From assembly GCA_902464635.1 (NCBI GenBank), contig CABQKC010000013.1, positions 1 to 55,315 of the forward strand: a DNA stretch of 55,315 bases, read 5' to 3'. Below are positions 25,571-32,634 of this stretch, piece after piece. Within the stretch, counting starts at the first letter, position 1; each line of letters opens with the position of its first letter. This DNA comes from an uncultured Caryophanales bacterium. Its GTDB lineage: Bacteria; Bacillota_I; Bacilli_A; RFN20; CAG-826. Both the position numbers and the translations under genes were made by a program. The notes under the pieces were generated by a model, which worked only from the letters and a program-made list of their open reading frames with translations, was not told the DNA's origin and ran no database searches.

Positions 25571-26898
25571 CGAACGATAATGCCCATTTTTTTGAACTTC
25601 GTAATTGCTTTCTGGACGGTTGTTTTGCCAAAGCCAGATAAACCAGCAATTTCAGTTTGAGACAATTCGGGATTGTTGCTGATAATTTTCAATATTTTGG
25701 TCTCAGTTTTAGACAATTTGTTAGGCATTCTATTAACCGTTTCTTCGAATTTATGCTCCCAGTTATAAGGGATTGTAACCTTAATCGAAGCATCCGTGAT
25801 TTCAAAAGCCTTTCGTCCAAAACGAGAAACTATCAAAGGATTACCTTTTCCTGTTCTTTCACTCAAATGTGTAGCGAGAAAAATAGAAGATAGTTCTTCA
25901 TTAACGGGTATACTGTGTCCTTTGTAAAAACCCTCAATCGTTTGGTTTGGTGCCAATGCCGAAAAGGAAATAATTTCAATTCTATCATCGAAGAAAGTAA
26001 TCATAGGCGCAACTTTTCTCAGCCACTGATTATGTATAAAAGCATTTTTAACAGCTTCATTAAAACAATCTTGATCAAACATGAAAACGTCTTCTCTTAT
26101 GCCGGTTTCATAGTTCTCAAGCGCTCTTGGCATGTTAATCGAGTCGGAATAATCAATAATCCTATCTATAACGGAAACAAGACTTTGGTTCCCGAATTCT
26201 TTCACTGAAAAAAGAGGAGAAGCTTTATCTTTCCCAGAAAAGACAGAAACCCTAACCGGAATTTCGCCGTTGTCAGCTAAAAAGCAAGCCAGCATATTAT
26301 ATTTGTTGTCACACGTTAATAAATGAAGGTTGATTCTAAAAGTTTCATCATTAAATGAAAGATTTTTTGCTAAATAATAATTTTTTAATTGAACAAACGT
26401 AAGGTCCTGAGTAGGCGATTCGGTGTTAAGCATAGTCGGGTATCCTTCTAGCAATACCCTCCATAAGATTCCCTCTCTTTCTGGATATTTTTCCAAATTG
26501 GTAATACTAGAATCTATTCTTCCATACCTAATTCTATTAAAGGAAGTCGGCACTTTCTTTGCGGAGGGAATTACAAGAATAACTACACGTTTATCATCAA
26601 TAGATATCTCTTTAAATTGAAAAGCAATAGACGGATTAAGATTCCTTGCCAAATAATTTTGAAACGGTTCACCTCTATATTCACAATGATATTTTATATT
26701 CGTTCCAGTTATTGCATGCGTTTTATCATTAATTCCCCAAATCAAATAAGATTCATCCTTGCCACAAACTGCGGCAGCATTAGATAAAGAAGAAATATAC
26801 ATGCCAATTTCTTCTTTGTTAAACCAATTTTCTTTAAACTCAAACCACCCTTCTTCGTCACGCTCAATTAAATCATATACCAAATCATGATAATTCAT
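25528..26898 (-). CDS. AlbA_2 (Schlafen-like) domain regulator with C-terminal winged helix
   Basis: 456 residues. The N-terminal AlbA_2 region contains EFKENWFNKEEIGMYISSLSNAA and YLIWGIND; the middle resembles the ATP-binding-like part of RecG-related AlbA_2 regulators (ECFNEAVKNAFIHNQW-type sequence); residues about 395-456 form a helix-turn-helix, ELSQTEIAGLSGFGKTTVQKAITKFKKMGI. Such proteins are accessory, often mobile, transcription regulators. GAGGAG precedes the ATG. Three 12-bp repeats lie across its -35 region, suggesting autoregulation. Confidence 0.75.
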   Translation of the reverse strand: MNYHDLVYDLIERDEEGWFEFKENWFNKEEIGMYISSLSNAAAVCGKDESYLIWGINDKTHAITGTNIKYHCEYRGEPFQNYLARNLNPSIAFQFKEISIDDKRVVILVIPSAKKVPTSFNRIRYGRIDSSITNLEKYPEREGILWRVLLEGYPTMLNTESPTQDLTFVQLKNYYLAKNLSFNDETFRINLHLLTCDNKYNMLACFLADNGEIPVRVSVFSGKDKASPLFSVKEFGNQSLVSVIDRIIDYSDSINMPRALENYETGIREDVFMFDQDCFNEAVKNAFIHNQWLRKVAPMITFFDDRIEIISFSALAPNQTIEGFYKGHSIPVNEELSSIFLATHLSERTGKGNPLIVSRFGRKAFEITDASIKVTIPYNWEHKFEETVNRMPNKLSKTETKILKIISNNPELSQTEIAGLSGFGKTTVQKAITKFKKMGIIVRQDSNKSGYWKVTK

Positions 26899-26940
26899 TT
26901 GCCCACTCCTCGTTTAATTAATTTTACCATTTTATAGAAA

Positions 26941-26976
26941 AAAGTGGTAGATAAAGTGGTAGATAAAGTGGTAGAT
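26941..26976 (-). repeat. Three tandem 12-bp operator-like repeats upstream of the AlbA_2 regulator
   Basis: AAAGTGGTAGAT occurs three times head to tail (26941-26952, 26953-26964, 26965-26976), and an inverted copy with one mismatch (ATTTACCACTTT) lies at 27043-27054. On the minus strand, an extended -10 TGGTAAAAT (26921-26929) pairs with a -35 position inside the first unit, so the array covers the promoter. Binding by the regulator's own winged helix is inference. Confidence 0.7.
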
Positions 26977-26985
26977 AAAAATGTA

Positions 26986-27016
26986 GCAAAATCTAGCAGT
27001 TATCAATAGATTTTGC
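26986..27016 (-). terminator. Hairpin, probable terminator after the SMC-like ATPase gene
   Basis: Perfect 10-bp arms GCAAAATCTA (26986-26995) and TAGATTTTGC (27007-27016) with an 11-nt loop. On the minus strand it is followed by a T-rich stretch (TACATTTTTATC). It separates the ATPase gene from the promoter of the AlbA_2 gene. An alternative is a second protein-binding dyad. Confidence 0.5.
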
Positions 27017-27131
27017 TCTTTTAGTCTTATCTCTATAATTTTATTTACCACTTTTAAAAGTTAAAAAAACTAATCGAAAAATAGTTCGCCAAATAAACTG
27101 CTATTTATTCTATTTGAAACTTACTTTAAAT

Positions 27132-28286
27132 TCACTCTTTGTCGGGAAACAAATCTTTCAATCCAAATATTTCTTTTGTATCAGGAGAAATATCAAAAGC
27201 ATCGTTGTCATATAGGTTTTTAATGACTACATTATTTCGTTTCTCAACATCAGAAGCGCAGACATAATTAATTAACGCTATTCCATTTTCTTTCTTTTTT
27301 CCTAAAAACAAGAAAGAATGAAGAGGGAAAGGAAGGAGCAGTACTTCTGAGTTATGAGTAGTAAAGAAAAGTTGCTCGCAATCCCCTAACATTGAAATCA
27401 TCGTATTTAGCATAGCAATCTCTAAATCGGAATTGATGTAAGAGAAAAGTTCGTCCACATAGAAAAGACCATTTTTATGTTTGCCTAGGAAATAAAATAC
27501 CTTGGCAATTAAAAATCCATATTTAGTCCCGCTAGAAAGATAACGGATATCACTTATCTTGTCTCCGCTTTTAACAAGAGTATTCTTCCCATCGTCATAT
27601 TTGACAATATAGGCATCATCAATTTCAGAACTTACATTAACAGACTGGATATTCGGATCTAAAGTAACTAATGTCTTGAATAAGACTTTTGAAAACACTT
27701 CTCTTTCTTTTGCATCTAGATTCAAGACAAAATCATCAAATCCAGTTTCAGTAATCGGCATTGAAATAAACCAGCCATCAGAACAAGAAATGTCATTTAG
27801 GCATTCTATATAATCTTTATTTTTAGCCTTCATAGCTAAATTTAAACATGCAGATTCATAAGTATCGTCATTTCTAAGTAAAGCATTCTCATAATCCATC
27901 CTGATATCAAATCCAGATGGTGAAGATTCTTCTTTTTCCATACGGATTCTAACTCTATTTAGGACATAGCGATTTAAAGCAATGCGAGAAACATAATCTA
28001 TATCGATATTCATGAAATCGGCCTGATCAGAAAGAAGGGCAAATAAGTTACTACTTTCCTTATTTCTTAAAAACATGCATATTTTCCAGATAGCAATGCC
28101 TAAAGAAGACTTACCATTAGAATTGCTCCCCATGATGATATTTACTTTTTTATATCTAAAATTAGGGATTCCCTTAAGACATTCATCACCTAAGGTATTG
28201 TTTTTTATTTTCCTTGGATAGGAAAAATTAAAATGAATATCCTTGAAACCCAAAACATTTTGAAACTTTAAATCCATTATAATCAT
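27132..28286 (-). CDS. Stand-alone SMC/RecF-like AAA ATPase, possible defence gene
   Basis: 384 residues from ATG 28286. Walker A is GSNSNGKS (residues 53-60), the signature-like segment is RYLSSGTKYGFLIA, the Walker B region is GLFYVDELFSYINSD, and the switch His is in FFTTHNSEVL, together giving an ABC/SMC-type head without a long coiled coil. Related single ATPases occur in OLD-like and other anti-phage systems, but no nuclease partner is adjacent here. The ATG has GAGGT 7 nt upstream; a TTG six bases earlier is less likely. The promoter is near consensus and carries a palindrome at the start site. Confidence 0.7.
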   Translation of the reverse strand: MIIMDLKFQNVLGFKDIHFNFSYPRKIKNNTLGDECLKGIPNFRYKKVNIIMGSNSNGKSSLGIAIWKICMFLRNKESSNLFALLSDQADFMNIDIDYVSRIALNRYVLNRVRIRMEKEESSPSGFDIRMDYENALLRNDDTYESACLNLAMKAKNKDYIECLNDISCSDGWFISMPITETGFDDFVLNLDAKEREVFSKVLFKTLVTLDPNIQSVNVSSEIDDAYIVKYDDGKNTLVKSGDKISDIRYLSSGTKYGFLIAKVFYFLGKHKNGLFYVDELFSYINSDLEIAMLNTMISMLGDCEQLFFTTHNSEVLLLPFPLHSFLFLGKKKENGIALINYVCASDVEKRNNVVIKNLYDNDAFDISPDTKEIFGLKDLFPDKE

Positions 28287-28302
28287 ATTCAATACCTCAT
28301 AA

Positions 28303-28354
28303 GTTCAAAATCTTTGAACATATAAATTATAATTAATGGGTGCCTTGCTTTCAA
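28303..28354 (-). promoter_or_regulatory. Near-consensus promoter with a 17-bp palindrome at the transcription start
   Basis: On the minus strand, -35 TTGAAA (28349-28354), spacer 17, -10 TATAAT (28326-28331). GTTCAAA-ATC-TTTGAAC (28303-28319) is a perfect dyad centred just downstream of the predicted start. A strong promoter with a site there implies a repressor that blocks initiation or escape. Confidence 0.65.
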
Positions 28355-28432
28355 TAATTAAAAAAGCAATGATTTTGCTAACATTAAAAACAATGTTTAT
28401 AAACGATGTTTTAAATAAATATCTAATTACAA

Positions 28433-29251
28433 CTAAATCAATTTATCAGAGAAATCAGAGATAGTCTTGAATGCTATCTTTTCCCCTTCTTTGCCTAACA
28501 TGGAAACGCAGCTTTCCGCTAAGATACCGGCAATAAATAATTGACCCATGCAGTGAGTAAGGCTGCCTCTATAGGCTGATGCTTCTTTTGAACATCCATT
28601 AAAAATCATATCGGATAATTTGCCTAATGGAGAAGAAGGATAAGAAGTAATAGAAACAATATATGCTCCACTTCTTTTGGCAATTTTAGCGACATCAAGG
28701 ATATCTTTAGTCGCTCCAGAAACCGAGAAGCATAAAACTACATCCTTATTATTTAAATTGGATGCAATTGCAGTCATGGTATGGCTAGATTGCTCGGCTA
28801 AGACTAATTTGCCCACTGTTAATAACCTTTGCTTTAAAAACAAAGGGGCAACATAGCTAGATCCAACCCCAAAGGCACATAGTCTCCTTGAATTAAGCAT
28901 TTTCTTGCAAACTGTATTTATATCTTCTTCGTCCAACGAATCACTAGATTTCTCTAATGATTTAGAAATACTAGCAAGGAAAGAAGATGTTGCAGACATG
29001 TCTTCATTTTTTTGGTTTAAGGCAATATCTCTAGATAAGGCTAATTTAAAATCCTGGAATCCCTTGAATCCTATTTTTCTGCAAAACCTAAGGATTGTCG
29101 CCTCAGAAGAAGAAATCTTCTCGCTTAATTCAGTAATGGACATATAGACAACTTCATTGATGTCTAATCCTATTAACTTTTTGGCAAGCTTCTTCTCGCT
29201 TGGAGTAGGATCTTGGATATTTAAAATTAACTCTTTTACCGAATCGACCAT
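28433..29251 (-). CDS. RpiR/MurR-family transcription regulator
   Basis: 272 residues. Helix-turn-helix at about residues 36-60 (SITELSEKISSSEATILRFCRKIGFKGFQDFK) and a SIS sugar-phosphate-binding domain from about residue 105 (GVGSSYVAPLFLKQRL, SVSGATKDILDVAKIAK). Such proteins sense phosphosugars. The nag operon lies about 3 kb downstream, so amino-sugar control is plausible but unproven. It starts 3 bp after the stop of the DUF5677-like gene and is co-transcribed with it. Confidence 0.88.
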   Translation of the reverse strand: MVDSVKELILNIQDPTPSEKKLAKKLIGLDINEVVYMSITELSEKISSSEATILRFCRKIGFKGFQDFKLALSRDIALNQKNEDMSATSSFLASISKSLEKSSDSLDEEDINTVCKKMLNSRRLCAFGVGSSYVAPLFLKQRLLTVGKLVLAEQSSHTMTAIASNLNNKDVVLCFSVSGATKDILDVAKIAKRSGAYIVSITSYPSSPLGKLSDMIFNGCSKEASAYRGSLTHCMGQLFIAGILAESCVSMLGKEGEKIAFKTISDFSDKLI

Positions 29252-29254
29252 ATA

Positions 29255-30361
29255 TTATTTACCAATAGACTTGAATATTTCCTTTTGCTCATTATAAGCG
29301 GAAACTAGTTCGGAATAATATAGATTCCTCATATTCAGGTATCTTTGCTTTTCTTCTTCGCTGACGCTAGATAAATATAAAGAGGAGAAGAATTTCTCTA
29401 ACCTAAAGAACGATTCATATAGATTTAATAAAGTAATCGAAAAGAAATAATCCTTCTTTGAATATATTAATAAAGGGGAAGAATGGGCAATCTCGCTAGA
29501 CATTTCATATACTTTAGAATAGGCGCTTAATCCTGCAACACGTTCCACCCCATCCCTAAAATTGAATTTGAAATCAGGGATGGACATGACATTGTCCACT
29601 CCAGTTAGCCAACCATATTCGATATAACGCTTCATGTCTTTTGACTTAAGTCTTATTTGTCTCATGTTTTCTTTTATCTCGACAAAGACGGCATCAGTTT
29701 CTTCTTTATCCTTAATGCCACCTCTAAAAGCAATCGCATATTTCATGTGGCAAAGATATCTATCTATGACTTTTTGGCCATATTTGACTAAGCATTGGAG
29801 GATACATTCATTTTCATGAAGAGTTCTCCAGGTAGAAAAGGCTTCTGTCTCAAATCCACTTTCTAATAAAGTAGCAACACATTTAGCCATCTGGAAGCCT
29901 TTATTCATGACATCTACTAATAATGTTTGTTTAGGATCATTCTTTTTATATCTAGCTAACATACCCAAGACAAAATTTAGATATAAATCAAGGGTAGACA
30001 TAGCAGGAGAGAATCTAGATGTCAAAGTACCCATCTTATAGGCTAGATGTTCATTAGTAAAATATTTATCGACTGCAATAGAGGCGATAAATTGCTCATA
30101 TTGCATATCCGCTTTTAATTCTTCTTCGCTTTTATCTTTATGTGTCCTTAGATAGAAAGCGTGTTCATTTACTAGATATATAGTTAATAAGACAGGATTA
30201 ACACCCATAGATGCAACAACAGGGTTATCTCCTCTCATCTCATCTAATCCAGACATGGCATAGGAAAATAAGGAATATAGATATTCATAATCTAATTCTC
30301 TTTTTATACCTAGAGATGCTAATAAGGCGAAATATTTATCCTTCTCAATTAAATTTTCCAT
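29255..30361 (-). CDS. DUF5677-like helical protein of unknown function
   Basis: About 368 residues, predicted mostly helical. The segment GFETEAFSTWRTLHENECILQCL resembles the conserved 'eAf.lwR.l.E' block of DUF5677 proteins, and EIAHSSPLLIYSKKD is a later conserved-looking block. The role is unknown. It shares an operon with the RpiR regulator. The ATG at 30361 is preferred over the TTG before it. TATAGT lies 12 nt upstream with a TTCATA -35 at 17 bp, so the leader is short and lacks a Shine-Dalgarno. Confidence 0.55.
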   Translation of the reverse strand: MENLIEKDKYFALLASLGIKRELDYEYLYSLFSYAMSGLDEMRGDNPVVASMGVNPVLLTIYLVNEHAFYLRTHKDKSEEELKADMQYEQFIASIAVDKYFTNEHLAYKMGTLTSRFSPAMSTLDLYLNFVLGMLARYKKNDPKQTLLVDVMNKGFQMAKCVATLLESGFETEAFSTWRTLHENECILQCLVKYGQKVIDRYLCHMKYAIAFRGGIKDKEETDAVFVEIKENMRQIRLKSKDMKRYIEYGWLTGVDNVMSIPDFKFNFRDGVERVAGLSAYSKVYEMSSEIAHSSPLLIYSKKDYFFSITLLNLYESFFRLEKFFSSLYLSSVSEEEKQRYLNMRNLYYSELVSAYNEQKEIFKSIGK

Positions 30362-30533
30362 CAAGATTATTCTACTATAAGAAATAAATAAAGGTATGAA
30401 ATAAAAAATATTTCTTCTTATTAACTAGATAAGCTTCTTCCCTAAAAACATATTGAACTACCATTTCAAAGGACTAGAATAACGAAAATAAAATAGATTT
30501 GAGACAATTATCGAACTAATTGGAGGGGTCAAA

Positions 30534-30989
30534 ATGAAAAAGGTTAGTTATTTCCTAGAAACATGGGATCATTCGAAACTATGGTTTGCTAAAAACTGGT
30601 GATTCACGTTTGGGTTAATCATTTGCTTTGCTTTAGCAACTGCAATCGCCATTATTTTCGGTCTTAAAATCATTGAGCTGACTACATTTCTTACTTCTTT
30701 AGCATACGTTCTGATGTTGACAAGTTGGTTATTTATTATAGTTACTTTCTCTGAAAGAATAAGGACATATGGCAATGTAGATGCAGAACTCATGGATGAT
30801 GGAAAGATAAAGTTCAATAGCAAGATAAGCAAAAATTCTACTGGAGAAGTATCCACTTCCAAGATAGTAAAGCCAAACAAAGTCGTACCTTTCCACAGGT
30901 TCATATTGGTCCAGGAGAAATGGAGCAACTACGCGTTCATGAGCAAGGAAGCTGCGATTCAACTAGGAATATATAAGCAAGATAACTAA
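30534..30989 (+). pseudogene. Two-helix membrane protein gene interrupted by an in-frame TGA
   Basis: A strong GGAGGGG precedes ATG 30534. The frame reads 22 codons (ending ...FAKNW) to a TGA at 30600-30602, then continues open for 128 codons to TAA at 30987-30989. Past the TGA come two membrane helices (about residues 25-70) and a soluble tail with GEVSTSKIVKPNKVVPFHRF. TGA is a stop elsewhere in this window and the preceding codon is TGG, so a TGG-to-TGA nonsense change is the simple reading. A shorter product from the ATG at 30714 would lose the first helix. The 3' end overlaps the convergent gene by 4 bp. Confidence 0.65.
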
Positions 30990-31411
30990 TTTAATTGTTT
31001 TCTTCTTTTATATTCATCTATACATAAATTAGAAATAGATGAAAGAACCATTAAAGAAATAAAAATGAAAATGAATACAATGCCTAAAGTTATGAATTCA
31101 TAATTGAAGATAAAGCAAATAGATATAACAAAGACATATAAGGATATTAATAGGTTTAGCCAATTCAATATCCTTTTTTTCATTAATAACATAAGGACGT
31201 TAATGACTATAAAAATTATTAATGGGATCAATAGCAAGAATACTGTTGCGATTGAATAGATATGTAGAAATGGGCTTACAATAGTTTCAATTCTAGTGGA
31301 TGGGTCAGGTGCTTGGGTTGATATTAGGATTGGACAAAAGAACAAAATAATCATTCCGGTAGCAATCGCAATGTTAATAATCGATAGGTACATATTCTTA
31401 ATGATCTTCAT
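30986..31411 (-). CDS. Small membrane protein, unknown function
   Basis: 141 residues with four predicted membrane helices (about 8-28, 48-75, 82-100, 105-127) and a basic C-terminal tail EYKRRKQLN. No family recognised. GAGG lies about 8 nt before the ATG. It converges on the interrupted gene, with overlapping stop codons. Codon use is AT-rich and unremarkable. Confidence 0.65.
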   Translation of the reverse strand: MKIIKNMYLSIINIAIATGMIILFFCPILISTQAPDPSTRIETIVSPFLHIYSIATVFLLLIPLIIFIVINVLMLLMKKRILNWLNLLISLYVFVISICFIFNYEFITLGIVFIFIFISLMVLSSISNLCIDEYKRRKQLN

Positions 31412-31889
31412 ATAGTTGCCTCTTGATTGGATGTATTAATTATAAACTTCAAAATTCATAACTAATAATAAAAGTTTTTGGGTAGTTTTTTTGGTAGTCT
31501 ATGCAATCAATCCTTTCGATTGAATTTATTAACTATAGAATCAAAAAAGTAAAAAGAAGGTGTGAGACGATCTCTCGCAATGTGATGGGACCTAAAGCGG
31601 CGCCCTATCAAGAGGTTTTCTTTTGACTTTTATAATATGGCAAAACTAATTCCCCCCTAATAGGAAAATGGTCACACTTGTTCTAAAAATAAACAGCAAT
31701 ACCTTTATGATTCTAGATCATTATTCATTAACGCATCTTAAGACACATCGAGCGTATGTTAGGGTCAAAGTCCTTTTTGCTTAACTTCAAAAACGCAGAT
31801 CTAACATCTATATCTCTTTGTTAATTTCTTTCACTCACTCTCTCTTAATTGATGGTGAGTCGTTTCTTTCTTTCCTTGAGAGTCAATAG
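31412..31889. other. Gene-poor segment, probably decayed
   Basis: No supportable gene. Two short open stretches look like fragments: on the minus strand, about 25 codons ending LKLSKKDFDPNIRSMCLKMR before a stop near 31724, and on the plus strand, codons ending ESFLSFLESQ just before the TAG at 31887-31889. A GGCGCC-containing patch near 31600 is unusually GC-rich for the window. It reads as remnants upstream of the truncated toxin domain. Confidence 0.4.
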
Positions 31890-32105
31890 CAGCTGCTATG
31901 TTCATGTAAAGGCCAATCGGTTCCGCCAAGGTTTAAACCAAATTCAGTTATCAAAAAGATTGTTGGTGGTTACGTGGTATCTGAAAGATATTATAATAAA
32001 GGCGAAGTATACCTTGATATTCATTACACTTGCCATGGCAACTCAAAGAATCATCCTGTGGTTCCTCATATCCATAGATGGTCAAAAGATGAAAATGACG
32101 TGTAA
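31890..32105 (+). pseudogene. C-terminal remnant of a polymorphic-toxin-like protein
   Basis: An open frame of 71 codons with no start codon after the TAG at 31887. It contains IVGGYVVSERYYNKGEVYLDI, then HYTCHGNSKNHPVVPHIHRW, the His-rich 'YLDIDYT-HGNP-HP-PHxHxW' block seen at the C-termini of secreted or phage-associated Bacillota proteins that end in variable toxin-like domains. Only this end survives. The following gene fits an immunity partner. Family assignment comes from motif memory. Confidence 0.55.
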
Positions 32106-32134
32106 ACGCCGGGAAAATGGGAGAATTTTCAATA

Positions 32135-32380
32135 ATGAAAGCAGAATGTATTGAAGCATTAATTAGCCAAAATAGAGAAATTGAATTTACTTATAGAGGG
32201 AATCGTTATTCTATTACTTATTACAACGACAATAGAGAAAAATATATTTCGGTATGTAAATTTTATGAGAAACCTATTGATGTCAAGAATGCTGATGAAT
32301 TACTTAAACTAACAATTGGGAGATATACACTAAAGCAAATATTTGGAGCATTGCCTGATTCAGCATTTGATATCTACTAA
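32135..32380 (+). CDS. Small immunity-like protein
   Basis: 81 residues from ATG 32135 (an in-frame ATG at 32117 would give 87). Contains EIEFTYRGNRYSITYYNDNREKYISVCKFYEKP and a C-terminal DELLKLTIGRYTLKQIFGAL, a beta-sheet-plus-helix protein of the kind encoded directly behind toxin-like C-terminal domains. GGGAG lies 11 nt before the 32135 start. Intact although the toxin gene in front is broken, so it may be an orphan immunity gene. Function inferred from position and type. Confidence 0.6.
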   Translation: MKAECIEALISQNREIEFTYRGNRYSITYYNDNREKYISVCKFYEKPIDVKNADELLKLTIGRYTLKQIFGALPDSAFDIY

Positions 32381-32634
32381 ATAAAGGTACCACTTACAAA
32401 TCTTTTAGCACTTCTATTATTATTTAAAATCCCTCGGTTCGGATAGCAGGTAAAAACGACTTTCTTAGGTTACAAAACATCCGAAAACACCATTTTTATT
32501 CTAAGCATTGTCTAAAATGGGGGAACTCAAAGTATATTATAATATATCGAACGTTCTCTATTTTTGTGGTTAATACCGTTTCATAATTATCTTTTGATAT
32601 TAGATTATTTATTGTTTTCATAAATACACTTGGA

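Noticed and set aside
30600..30602. Selenocysteine at the in-frame TGA
   Set aside because: No selenoprotein motif flanks it, the site enters a membrane helix after a Trp, and no convincing SECIS-like hairpin follows.
31849..32154. 101-codon plus-strand open frame
   Set aside because: It runs in a different frame through the toxin remnant, which carries the recognisable motif; it has no ribosome site and reads as noise.
32381..32634. Possible small gene or tRNA fragment (a TTCGGAT patch near 32435) between the immunity-like gene and addA
   Set aside because: No cloverleaf, no open frame with a ribosome site, and no terminator could be supported.
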